The notes under the pieces were generated by a model. That model was not told the DNA's origin, ran no database searches, and saw only the letters and a program-made list of their open reading frames with translations. Positions 7,195 to 15,145 of a stretch of 55,074 bases of DNA are shown here, one piece after another. Positions within the stretch are counted from its first letter, which is position 1, and each line of letters opens with the position of its first letter. The translations under genes and the position numbers were made by a program. The stretch covers positions 277,854 to 332,927 of the forward strand of contig NZ_RDBK01000043.1 in assembly GCF_008042275.1 (NCBI RefSeq). Reading direction: 5' to 3'. This stretch comes from Streptomyces sp. OR43 (lineage in GTDB: Bacteria > Actinomycetota > Actinomycetes > Streptomycetales > Streptomycetaceae).

Positions 7195-8337
7195 ATGACC
7201 GACGGCAGCCACGAGAGCCAAGGCCAGGTGCCGAGCAGGCAGCGCAGGCGATTCCCCGGGATCTCCTCCCGGGCGTACGAACACCCGGCGGACCGCTCGG
7301 CCCTGGTGGCGCTGCGCAAGCTGAGCGGTTTCGACACCGTCTTCAAGGCACTGAGCGGACTGCTGCCGGAGCGCAGTCTGCGACTGCTCTTCCTGTCGGA
7401 CTCCGTCCGGGTGAGCGACGCGCAGTTCAGCCATCTCAACGACATGCTGCGGGACGCCTGTTACATCCTGGACCTGGAGAAGGTCCCGCCGATGTACGTC
7501 AGCCAGAACCCGCAGCCGAACGCCATGTGCATCGGTCTGGACGAGCCGATCATCGTGGTGACAACGGGCCTGGTCGAGCTGCTCGACGAGGAGGAGATGC
7601 GGGCGGTCGTCGGCCATGAGGTGGGACACGCCCTCTCCGGTCACGCCGTGTACCGCACGATCCTGCTCTTCCTCACCAACCTCGCCCTCAAGGTGGCCTG
7701 GATCCCCCTCGGCAACGTCGCGATCATGGCGATCGTCACTGCGCTGCGCGAGTGGTTCCGCAAGTCCGAGCTGTCCGCCGACCGGGCCGGGCTGCTGGTC
7801 GGCCAGGATCTGCGGGCCTCGATGCGCGGGCTGATGAAGATCGCCGGCGGCAACCACCTCCACGAGATGAACGTGGACGCGTTCCTCGCCCAGGCCGACG
7901 AGTACGAGAAGGCCGGCGATCTGCGCGATTCCGTCCTCAAGATCCTGAACGTGCTCCCCCGTTCGCACCCGTTCACCACGGTGCGCGCGGCCGAGCTGAA
8001 GAAGTGGTCCGAGACCCGCGACTACCAGCGGATCATGGACGGCCACTACCCGCGGCGCGACGAGGACAAGGACACCTCGGTGACGGACGCGTTCAAGGAG
8101 TCCGCCTCGCACTACGCCGATTCGGTGCGCAGCAGCAAGGACCCGCTGATGAAGCTGGTCGGCGACATAGCGGGCGGCGCCGGTGACCTGGGCGGCAAGC
8201 TCCGCGACAAGTTCACCGGCGCGGGCGGCGGCAAGGGTGCCGGGACGCCCGGGGGCGACGCTACGGACGGCCCACAGGAGTCCCGGAGGCCTGAGGACCC
8301 TGAGGGCCCGTCCGGCCCCGGGGCGGCGGGGAGCTGA
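7195..8337 (+). CDS. M48 family zinc metallopeptidase (HtpX/Ste24-like)
   Basis: The protein has 380 residues from ATG 7195 with AGGGGG upstream. The zinc motif HEVGH is at residues 141-145 in VVGHEVGHALSGH, and the third ligand is likely the Glu in ELSADRAGLL. Hydrophobic segments after the motif (ILLFLTNLALKVAWIPLG) suggest membrane association. N-terminal membrane helices typical of HtpX are absent, so it resembles the shorter M48 branch facing the cytoplasm. The last 60 residues are Gly/Pro-rich and disordered. Such peptidases degrade damaged membrane proteins or process lipoproteins; the target is unknown. Its 3' end overlaps the convergent gene at 8261 by 77 bases. Confidence 0.9.
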   Translation: MTDGSHESQGQVPSRQRRRFPGISSRAYEHPADRSALVALRKLSGFDTVFKALSGLLPERSLRLLFLSDSVRVSDAQFSHLNDMLRDACYILDLEKVPPMYVSQNPQPNAMCIGLDEPIIVVTTGLVELLDEEEMRAVVGHEVGHALSGHAVYRTILLFLTNLALKVAWIPLGNVAIMAIVTALREWFRKSELSADRAGLLVGQDLRASMRGLMKIAGGNHLHEMNVDAFLAQADEYEKAGDLRDSVLKILNVLPRSHPFTTVRAAELKKWSETRDYQRIMDGHYPRRDEDKDTSVTDAFKESASHYADSVRSSKDPLMKLVGDIAGGAGDLGGKLRDKFTGAGGGKGAGTPGGDATDGPQESRRPEDPEGPSGPGAAGS

Positions 8338-9388
8338 TCTCCAGGGTCCCGCACAGCGCCCCGGTGGGCCAGCCCGTCGCGTACGGGTCGGTGCCCACCG
8401 GGCCGCGGGCCACCGCCCGCTCGCCCGCGCGCAGCGGCCGCAGGTCACCGGTGGTCTCGTCCGGGCAGGACTGCGGGCCGGCCTGGACATAGCTGGACCG
8501 CACCTCCAGCCGGTGCAGCCGCAGATCGTCCCGGTCGAACCGGAAGCGCATCTCGCGCCGTACGGTGAACAGCGAGGCGCCGCCCGCCCGTTGGGGCCCG
8601 GAGACGGCCGGGTGAAGCACATAGGCGAAGGTGTGGTCCGACACCACCTCCAGGGCGTCGGCCCCCGTCTCGGCATACCGCAGGGTGCCCCGGACCCGGA
8701 TCTCCGGATCGGGGGTGACCTCGGCCGGGTCGAATCGCACCAGCCAGCCGGTCGCCGCGTGCTGACCGTCGTCGTGCGGGGTGTCCATGCTCTGTTCGAA
8801 CTGCTCCATCTGGTCCGGATCGAGGAGCGACTCCACGGGCCGTACCGCGTTCCCGCCGAGGACGTCGAGGTCGAGGGAGGAGGCCATCAGATAGTCCCTG
8901 GCGGTGACCACGGCGGTGTACACCTGACTGTCGGAGAAGTTGTCCGTCCGCCGGGTCACCGGAAGGCTGATGCCCGCAGCCCCTTTCGGGAACGAGGCGG
9001 CGGGGCTGCTCGCGAAGAGGCCCGCCGGGGTACCGGCGGGCACGGCGCCGCGCGGGGCCAGCGGGACGACGGTCATCCGCAGCGGCTCGGCCCGTCTCGT
9101 GACGGGGTTCGGGTAGGGGTGGCGGAAGCCCATGAAGACGGCCGCGCCGAAGGCCAGGGCGATCAGGACAACCAGGGCGAGCGCGGCCCGTGAGCCATTG
9201 CGGACGGACCGGCCCGGCAGGCTCCGCACGGCGCGGGCGTGCTCCCCCATGCGCTCCTGGGCGGAGAACTCCTGCAACCGGGCAGCCCGCACGAATGACT
9301 CGTCGAAGACGAGTGAGCGGTACTCGTCCTCGCTGCCGCTCGCCCCGTTCTCCGACGGGCCTTCGGGTGGATCTCCGCGGTCTGCCAT
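8261..9388 (-). CDS. SCO2583-family membrane protein
   Basis: The protein has 375 residues from ATG 9388, with GGGAGAAG just upstream. An acidic N-terminus holds the motif YRSLVFDESFVRAARLQEF (residues about 23-41), shared with the next gene. A membrane helix lies at about 70-90 (ALALVVLIALAFGAAVFMGF), followed by a large extracytoplasmic domain of mixed beta character. The match to the SCO2583 family is from memory of the shared N-terminal motif and location. The function is unproven; its pairing with the SCO2584-type gene points to cell-wall work. Its 3' end overlaps the convergent M48 gene by 77 bases, so the two transcripts are antisense there. Confidence 0.85.
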   Translation of the reverse strand: MADRGDPPEGPSENGASGSEDEYRSLVFDESFVRAARLQEFSAQERMGEHARAVRSLPGRSVRNGSRAALALVVLIALAFGAAVFMGFRHPYPNPVTRRAEPLRMTVVPLAPRGAVPAGTPAGLFASSPAASFPKGAAGISLPVTRRTDNFSDSQVYTAVVTARDYLMASSLDLDVLGGNAVRPVESLLDPDQMEQFEQSMDTPHDDGQHAATGWLVRFDPAEVTPDPEIRVRGTLRYAETGADALEVVSDHTFAYVLHPAVSGPQRAGGASLFTVRREMRFRFDRDDLRLHRLEVRSSYVQAGPQSCPDETTGDLRPLRAGERAVARGPVGTDPYATGWPTGALCGTLEISSPPPRGRTGPQGPQASGTPVGRP

Positions 9389-9776
9389 GACTTCTCCCGA
9401 CTCCACGCCACCGACCGGGACCGAAACGGTGCGCCCCTTCCGGCCGGAAAGCTCCGGACAGGGTCTGTCCGTCATGCGTGGGCATGCGCGGACAAGTGAG
9501 AAGCCCCCTCTTCGAACGGGTGAGGGGTCATATCTTCAGAGTAGGTCTATTGCGACGGAGGTAAACGCGGTGACGGGCGGGAACTGCCGCGGGGTTCCCC
9601 CGGTCGGGCGGATCCGGGCCGAGGAATCGTCAGCGGCCCGGGGACCGTTACCGGCCGGGAGAGCGTCACCGGTCAGGGAAGCCTCACCGGCCGGGGACCG
9701 TCACCGGCCGCGGAAGCGTCGGGGCCAGGTGCGGGCGGGAACCTCGGTGGCCGGGTCCGGCGGGCGCTTCTGCGGC
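9389..9776. other. 388-base intergenic stretch between the SCO2583- and SCO2584-type genes
   Basis: No convincing gene is present. It holds a short tandem repeat (9646-9716) and, at about 9520-9580, a less GC-rich patch with GGAGG before a GTG on the plus strand. That plus-strand frame runs antisense through known genes and lacks coding character, so it was not called. Confidence 0.55.
9646..9716. repeat. Four imperfect 17-18 bp tandem repeats
   Basis: The core TCACCGGCCGGGGA (first copy TTACCGGCCGGGA, second TCACCGGTCAGGGA, fourth TCACCGGCCGCGGA) recurs at 9648, 9666, 9684 and 9701. A decayed fifth start follows. The unit length is about 17-18 bases. Confidence 0.7.
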
Positions 9777-10364
9777 TCAGGGCGTGCGCGGGACGGCGGA
9801 GACCATCGGGCGGGAGTAGCCGTCCGCGGCGGACGGGGCCGCGGTGGGCCCGGGCGCGCTGTCCACGCCGCTGGTCGCCGGGGGCGGAACCTGGTCCTGG
9901 CGGTCGCCCGAGGTATTGCGGAAGACGGCGCTGAAGGCCAGCGCGACCATGCCGACGCCCATCAGCAGTGCGAGCAGCCAGGCCACCGGCCTGTGCCAGC
10001 GAGCGGCTCCCCGGTAGGGGCGCAGGGCACCGCCGTGACGCCCGTAGGGGCCGCTGACGGGGTAGTCGTCGTCCTCGTCGAGCGGGTCGTAGCCGGGCCC
10101 GTAGGTGCCGCCCGGCCCGTAGCCGTCGTCGTAGAGGTCATCGTCCAGCGGGCCACCGCCGGCCCGGGTGCGGAAGGCGTCGGCCTCGGCGCGCGCCTCG
10201 GCGGCGGCCAACAGCCGCTCGACCGCGGTCGGTTCATGGAACTCGGCTGCCTGGACGAAGTCCTCGTCGAACACCACGGAGGCGAAGTCCTCGTCCGCGC
10301 CCCCGCGGTCGTCGTCGGGCTCCCAGCCGTTCGGGAACGGCCTGCCCCCCACGTCGTCCGGCAC
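9777..10364 (-). CDS. SCO2584-family spore-wall biosynthesis protein
   Basis: The protein has 195 residues with a GTG start at 10364. An acidic N-terminus carries FASVVFDEDFVQAAEFHEPTA at about 27-47 (21 residues, key SVVFDEDFVQAA), paralogous to the motif in the neighbouring SCO2583-type protein. An Asp/Tyr/Gly-rich linker follows, then a membrane helix at about 129-147 (PVAWLLALLMGVGMVALAF) and a short Pro/Ser-rich outer tail. In S. coelicolor SCO2584 was, from memory, found as an interaction partner of the Mre-directed spore-wall synthesising complex. The mre genes lie about 33 kb to the right in this window. The biochemical role is unknown. Confidence 0.85.
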   Translation of the reverse strand: MPDDVGGRPFPNGWEPDDDRGGADEDFASVVFDEDFVQAAEFHEPTAVERLLAAAEARAEADAFRTRAGGGPLDDDLYDDGYGPGGTYGPGYDPLDEDDDYPVSGPYGRHGGALRPYRGAARWHRPVAWLLALLMGVGMVALAFSAVFRNTSGDRQDQVPPPATSGVDSAPGPTAAPSAADGYSRPMVSAVPRTP

Positions 10365-10430
10365 AGCTTCAGCCTAGACCCGCGGGATGGTTTTGGGCAG
10401 GGAGACGGCACATTCGCCGCATCGCACCGG

Positions 10431-11714
10431 TCACCTCACATGGCCGTCGCCGGTCACGATGTACTTCGTGGACGTCAGCTCCGGGAGCCCCATCGGGCCC
10501 CTGGCGTGCAGCTTCTGGGTGGAGATACCGATCTCCGCGCCGAAGCCGAACTGGCCGCCGTCCGTGAACCGCGTCGAGGCGTTCACGGCCACCGTCGTCG
10601 AATCCACCAACTGGGTGAAACGGCGCGCCGCGGCCTGGGAGGTCGTCACGATCGCCTCGGTGTGGCCGGAGGACCAGAGCCGGATGTGCGCCACGGCCGC
10701 GTCCAGCGACTCCACGACGGCCGCCGCGATGTCGTACGAGAGGTACTCGGTCTCCCAGTCCTCCGCCGTCGCCGCCACCACGGTGGCCTTGGTGCCCTCC
10801 GCGTACTCCAGGACCCGCTCGTCGCCGTGCACGGTCACGCCGGCCTCGGCGAGGGCGTCCAGGGCTCGCGGCAGGAACGCGCCGGCGACGTCCTTGTGGA
10901 CCAGGAGCGTCTCCGCGGCGTTGCAGACGCTCGGGCGCTGCGCCTTGGAGTTGACCAGGATGGCGACGGCCATGTCGAGGTCGGTCTGCGCGTCCACGTA
11001 CACATGGCAGTTGCCGGTACCGGTCTCGATCACCGGGACGGTGGACTCCTCGACGACGGTGCGGATCAGCGAGGCGCCGCCGCGCGGGATGAGCACGTCG
11101 ACCAGGCCGCGCGCCCGCATGAGCTCGCGTACGGAGTCACGGTTCTCGCCGGGCACCAGCTGGATCGCGTCGGCCGGCAGACCGGAGCCGCCGACCGCGT
11201 CACGCAGCACCCGCACGAGCGCGCTGTTGGAGGCGTGGGCGGAGGACGAACCCCGCAGCAGCACGGCGTTGCCCGACTTCAGACAGAGGGCCGCGGCGTC
11301 CACCGTCACGTTGGGCCGTGCCTCGTAGATGATCCCGACGACGCCGAGGGGCACCCGGACCTGGCGCAGGTCGATGCCGTTGGGCAGGGTCGAGCCGCGC
11401 ACCACCTCGCCGACCGGGTCGGGCAGCGCCGCCACGTCCCGTACATCGGCCGCGATGGCGCGGATCCGCTCGGGGGTGAGGGTGAGCCGGTCGACGACCG
11501 ACTCGCTGGTCCCGGCCTCGCGGGCGCGCGCCACGTCCTCGGCGTTGGCCGCGAGGATGTCGCTGGTCCGCACTTCGAGCGCGTCCGCGATCGCCAGCAG
11601 TGCGTCGTCCTTCGCCGCGCGCGGAAGTGGCGCGATGTCGGCGGCGGCGGAGCGGGCCCGGTAGGCGGCCTGGGCGACCGGGGACATGTTGTCGTACGGC
11701 GAAAGCGTGGTCAT
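10431..11714 (-). CDS. proA: Gamma-glutamyl phosphate reductase ProA
   Basis: The protein has 427 residues, full length for the family. The catalytic cysteine is C264 in [21 protein letters not shown]-domain sequences include [16 protein letters not shown] and [18 protein letters not shown]. ProA reduces gamma-glutamyl phosphate to glutamate semialdehyde, the second step of proline synthesis, and works with ProB encoded 0.7 kb upstream on the same strand. A 165-aa gene of unknown role lies between them, with gaps of 78 and 142 bases, so the operon is looser than the adjacent proB-proA pair of many bacteria. Confidence 0.97.
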   Translation of the reverse strand: MTTLSPYDNMSPVAQAAYRARSAAADIAPLPRAAKDDALLAIADALEVRTSDILAANAEDVARAREAGTSESVVDRLTLTPERIRAIAADVRDVAALPDPVGEVVRGSTLPNGIDLRQVRVPLGVVGIIYEARPNVTVDAAALCLKSGNAVLLRGSSSAHASNSALVRVLRDAVGGSGLPADAIQLVPGENRDSVRELMRARGLVDVLIPRGGASLIRTVVEESTVPVIETGTGNCHVYVDAQTDLDMAVAILVNSKAQRPSVCNAAETLLVHKDVAGAFLPRALDALAEAGVTVHGDERVLEYAEGTKATVVAATAEDWETEYLSYDIAAAVVESLDAAVAHIRLWSSGHTEAIVTTSQAAARRFTQLVDSTTVAVNASTRFTDGGQFGFGAEIGISTQKLHARGPMGLPELTSTKYIVTGDGHVR

Positions 11715-11792
11715 GCCCGCAGGGTAATGCGCACGCTGCGGGCATCTGTCACGTATCCCGTGATGCGAGACGGCCGTCCGGGGGACGGCCGG

Positions 11793-12290
11793 TCAGTACG
11801 GGTGCACGCCGACCGGGGCGGCCGGGGGCGGCCCGTACCCCTCGGCGACGCGCTGGTGGTACGTCTCGCGGTCGATGACCTCCAGGCCGACGATCTCCCA
11901 GGGCGGCAGCCCCGCGCTGGAGCGGTGCTCTCCCCACAGCCGCAGGGCCACCGCCGCCGCGTCGTGCAGGTCGCGGGCCTCTTCCCAGTAACGGACTTCC
12001 GCGTGGTCGTTGGCGTAGCGGCTGGTCAGCAGGAAGGGGTGGTCGTGCGCGAGCTGTTCGAGGCCGCGTCTGACCTCCTTCAGCGGAATCTCGGTGCCGG
12101 AGACGCAGAGCGTGATGTGCCACAGCTTCGAGGCGTTGCGTTCCTGGCCGGCTGAGGCCGGTTCGGGCCCGGTCCGTTCGTCTCTCCGGTCCGCGGACCT
12201 GCTCGTGTCGAAGCCGATCCCTGCTCCGACGCTGGTCAGGGCGCGGCCACCCGTTCCTCGGGGCGGCGCCCCCGGGCGCGCTCGTCTCAC
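11793..12290 (-). CDS. Conserved protein of unknown function between proA and proB
   Basis: The best start is GTG 12290, preceded by a strong AGGAGG six bases away; the upstream open frame has no other good start. The product has 165 residues. Residues 1-50 are Arg/Pro/Gly-rich and look disordered. The folded part begins near KLWHITLCVSGTEIPLKEV and includes HPFLLTSRYANDHAEVRYWE and WEIVGLEVIDRETYHQR. There are no membrane segments and no catalytic motif that I recognise. The alternating pattern suggests a small alpha/beta domain. Its position inside the proline operon looks conserved in Streptomyces (around SCO2586, from memory), but a role in proline synthesis is only inferred from location. 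Confidence 0.8.
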   Translation of the reverse strand: MRRARPGAPPRGTGGRALTSVGAGIGFDTSRSADRRDERTGPEPASAGQERNASKLWHITLCVSGTEIPLKEVRRGLEQLAHDHPFLLTSRYANDHAEVRYWEEARDLHDAAAVALRLWGEHRSSAGLPPWEIVGLEVIDRETYHQRVAEGYGPPPAAPVGVHPY

Positions 12291-12432
12291 CGGCGGCCTC
12301 CTGTGAATGTGTTGCTGTGCTGAAACCCGCAGTGTCCCTGCTACAAAGTGGACCAGTCCGCGGCCCGGCTTGGGGCGGTTTTCGTGAAGGTCTCTGCCCG
12401 AAGGCTGGACTTTCAGCCGTTTCAGGGGTTCG

Positions 12433-13560
12433 TCAGGTGTCGAGAACGACAAGATCGTCCCTGTGTACGACCTCGCGTTCGTAGGCGGGACCGAGTTCGC
12501 GGGCCAGGTCACGGGTGGAGCGTCCGAGGAGCTGCGGGATCTCCTTGGCGTCGAAGTTGACGAGGCCGCGGGCCACCGGCCGGCCCCGCAGATCGCGCAG
12601 CTCCACCGGGTCCCCCGCGGTGAACTCGCCCTCGACCGCGGCGATCCCGGCCGGCAGCAGCGAGCTGTGGCGCTCGACGACCGCCTGCACGGCCCCGTCG
12701 TCCAGGGTCAGCGACCCCTGCGGGGTGGAGGCGTGGGCGAGCCACAGCAGCCGGTCCGCCGAGCGGCGTCCGGTGCGGTGGAAGTAGGTGCCCGTGTCAC
12801 GGCCGGCCAGCGCGTCGGCCGCGTGGCTCGCGGAGGTCAGGACGACCGGGACGCCGGCCGCGGTGGCGATCCGGGCGGCCTCGACCTTGGTGACCATGCC
12901 GCCGGTGCCGACACCCGCCTTGCCGGCGCTCCCGATGCTGACCCCGGCCAGATCGGCGGGGCCGGCGACCTCGGCGATGCGGGTGGTCCCGGGGATGCTC
13001 GGATCGCCGTCGTAGAGGCCGTCCACGTCGGAGAGCAGGATCAGCAGGTCGGCGCGGACCAGATGCGCGACGAGCGCGGCGAGCCGGTCGTTGTCGCCGA
13101 AGCGGATCTCGTCCGTGGCGACCGTGTCGTTCTCGTTGACGATCGGCAGCGCGCCCATGTCCAGCAGCTGGTCCAGGGTCCGGTAGGCATTGCGGTAATG
13201 GGCGCGGCGGCTGGTGTCGTTGCTGGTGAGCAGGACCTGGCCGACACGGACGCCGTAGCGGGCGAAGGAGGCGGTGTAGCGGGCGACGAGCAGCCCCTGG
13301 CCGACGCTGGCCGCGGCCTGCTGCCTGGCCAGGTCCTTGGGCCTGCGGTGCAGTCCGAGCGGGGCGAGTCCGGCCGCGATGGCGCCGCTGGAGACGAGGA
13401 CGACCTCGCGCTCGCCGCCGCTGCGCACCTTGGCGAGGACGTCGACGAGTGCGTCGACCCGGTCGGCGTCGAGACCTCCCGCGGCGGTGGTGAGAGAGGA
13501 GGAACCGACCTTGACGACGATCCTGCGGGCCTCCGTGACGCCCTGCCTGGCCCCTGACAC
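12433..13560 (-). CDS. proB: Glutamate 5-kinase ProB
   Basis: The protein has about 375 residues. The kinase domain shows VVKVGSSSLTT, VSSGAIAAG, VNENDTVATDEIRFGDND and LLSDVDGLYDGDP. A C-terminal PUA domain (about 285-370) ends RDLARELGPAYEREVVHRDD. ProB phosphorylates glutamate for ProA and is usually inhibited by proline through the kinase domain. GTG 13560 is preferred because GGGGG lies six bases upstream. ATG 13566 is also in frame but would sit directly on that site. The gene is divergent from rfbC, and the 200 bases between them should hold both promoters. Confidence 0.95.
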   Translation of the reverse strand: MSGARQGVTEARRIVVKVGSSSLTTAAGGLDADRVDALVDVLAKVRSGGEREVVLVSSGAIAAGLAPLGLHRRPKDLARQQAAASVGQGLLVARYTASFARYGVRVGQVLLTSNDTSRRAHYRNAYRTLDQLLDMGALPIVNENDTVATDEIRFGDNDRLAALVAHLVRADLLILLSDVDGLYDGDPSIPGTTRIAEVAGPADLAGVSIGSAGKAGVGTGGMVTKVEAARIATAAGVPVVLTSASHAADALAGRDTGTYFHRTGRRSADRLLWLAHASTPQGSLTLDDGAVQAVVERHSSLLPAGIAAVEGEFTAGDPVELRDLRGRPVARGLVNFDAKEIPQLLGRSTRDLARELGPAYEREVVHRDDLVVLDT

Positions 13561-13758
13561 GTGCATCCCCCATGGTTCGCCTCGCTGGACCCCGCAATCT
13601 ACGCGAGCACGGGAATCGGCGCCTTCGTGTTCCGCACCGTGGACCCCGCTTCGTCCGCATCCGTACCGTTCCGTATCCGTTCCGCCCTGCGACTCGTTGC
13701 AGGGGTGGCGGCTCCACCGCCGAAGACCCGGCGAGTTCCAGGAACAGGACGTGATCGC

Positions 13759-14382
13759 ATGCGCCAGCTCTCCATCCCCGGGGCCTGGGTGCACGAGCCC
13801 CAGGTCATCCCCGACTCCCGCGGAAGCTTCCATGAGTGGTTCAGGGCCTCGGATCTCGGGGAGGCCGAGGGCCATGGGCTGGGGCTCGCGCAGGCCAACT
13901 TCTCCACCTCGCGCCGGGGCACGCTGCGTGGGATCCACTTCGCCGACGTGCCGCCGGGTCAGGCGAAGTACGTGAAGTGCGTACGGGGCGCGGTACTCGA
14001 CGTGATCGTGGACGTCCGGGCCGGCTCGCGTACGTACGGACGGTGGGAGGCGGTCCGTCTCGATGACACCGATCACCGGGCGGTCTACATCGCCGAGGGG
14101 CTCGGTCACGCCTTCATGGCGCTGACGGACGACGCGGGCGTCCTCTACCTCTGCTCCGAGGGCTATGCGCCCGGGCGTGAGCGCGGCATCGATCCGCTCG
14201 ATCCTGAGCTGGGCATCGAGTGGCCCGCGGACATCGTGCCGCTGCTGTCCGGGAAGGACGCCGCGGCGCCCACGCTCGCCGAGGCGGGGCAGCTGGGGCT
14301 GCTTCCCTCGTACGCGGAGTGCGAGGCGTACTACGCGCGGCTGCGGGCGGGAGAACCCGCGCTCAGCCCGGCCGGCCGCTGA
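13759..14382 (+). CDS. rfbC: dTDP-4-dehydrorhamnose 3,5-epimerase
   Basis: The protein has 207 residues from ATG 13759. The cupin core of RmlC is clear: PDSRGSFHEWF, TLRGIHFAD (catalytic His region), GAVLDVIVDVRAGS and AEGLGHAFMAL. It inverts C3 and C5 of dTDP-4-keto-6-deoxyglucose in dTDP-L-rhamnose synthesis. Unlike the other rfb genes it is on the plus strand, converging on rfbD and overlapping its 3' end by 20 bases (14363-14382). The open frame upstream of 13759 is the proB leader in antisense and is not included. Confidence 0.95.
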   Translation: MRQLSIPGAWVHEPQVIPDSRGSFHEWFRASDLGEAEGHGLGLAQANFSTSRRGTLRGIHFADVPPGQAKYVKCVRGAVLDVIVDVRAGSRTYGRWEAVRLDDTDHRAVYIAEGLGHAFMALTDDAGVLYLCSEGYAPGRERGIDPLDPELGIEWPADIVPLLSGKDAAAPTLAEAGQLGLLPSYAECEAYYARLRAGEPALSPAGR

Positions 14383-15145
14383 TCAGCGGGCGCTCTGCGG
14401 CGAGCAGGGCCGAGAACGCCTCGTCCAGGGCGGCGCGCCAGTCCCGGACGGGTTCGATCCCGGCCGCGGCGAACCGGTGGTGGGCGAGCACGCTGTACGC
14501 GGGCCGGGGGGCCGGGCGGGGGTACGCGTCGCTGGTGGTGGGCCGGACCCGGGCGGGGTCCGCGCCGAGCAGCCGGAAGATCTCCCGGGCGAAGCCGCAC
14601 CAGGTCGTCTCGCCGGAGCTGGTGCCGTGGTAGACGCCCGCCGGGGCGGTGCCCTCCAGCGCGGCCCGTCCGAGCCGGACCAGCCGCGCGGCCAGGTCGA
14701 CGGTCCAGGTGGGCTGTCCGCGCTGGTCGTCCACCACGTCGAGGGTGTCCTTGATGCCCTCCAGCCGGATCATCGTGCGGACGAAGTTGGCGCCGCCCGC
14801 GCCGTAGAGCCAGGCGGTGCGCACCACGTAGCCGGTGTCGGGGAGCGTCTCCAGGACGGCGCCGTGCTCGCGGCAGGCCGCCGCCAGGACGGCGGGCCCG
14901 GTGCCGTTGATCCGCAGGGCCGCGTCCTCCTGCTGCTCGGCGTCGTCGACGGCGGTCCAGGCCGCGCAGTTGACCACGACGGCGGGCCGGTGGGTGGCGA
15001 ACATGTCGCGGACGCGGCCGGGGTCGGCGATGTCCAGGGCCGTGCGGTCCGCGGCGACGGCGGTGACGTCCTCGTGGGCGAGCGCGGCCACGAGGTCCTG
15101 TCCGAGCATGCCCGCGGCGCCGGTGACCAGCCAGCGCGCGCTCAC
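14363..15145 (-). CDS. rfbD: dTDP-4-dehydrorhamnose reductase RfbD with internal deletion of the catalytic segment
   Basis: The product has 260 residues; the family is usually about 290-300. The N-terminal NAD(P) motif GAAGMLG (9-15) and NCAAWTAVDDAE are intact, and so is the part from TGYVVRTAWLYGAGG onward. Between REHGAVL and ETLPDTG (residues about 94-101, bases about 14845-14860) the normal stretch of some 45-50 residues is absent. That stretch carries STDYVFDG and the catalytic Tyr-x3-Lys. The frame is kept, so a shortened protein would be made, probably without reductase activity. The start GTG overlaps the rfbB stop (GTGA). It may be a decayed gene, or an assembly collapse between short repeats encoding Ala-Val-Leu. 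Confidence 0.85.
   Translation of the reverse strand: MSARWLVTGAAGMLGQDLVAALAHEDVTAVAADRTALDIADPGRVRDMFATHRPAVVVNCAAWTAVDDAEQQEDAALRINGTGPAVLAAACREHGAVLETLPDTGYVVRTAWLYGAGGANFVRTMIRLEGIKDTLDVVDDQRGQPTWTVDLAARLVRLGRAALEGTAPAGVYHGTSSGETTWCGFAREIFRLLGADPARVRPTTSDAYPRPAPRPAYSVLAHHRFAAAGIEPVRDWRAALDEAFSALLAAERPLISGRPG

Noticed and set aside
9132..12155. Long plus-strand frame over proA and the SCO2584-type gene, with a GGAGG-GTG near 9560
   Set aside because: It is antisense to conserved genes and made of repetitive charged sequence; the ribosome-site-like sequence is likely chance.
12433..14109. A longer proB start reaching to 14109
   Set aside because: The extension is antisense to rfbC and carries no ProB sequence; the kinase motif begins near 13530.
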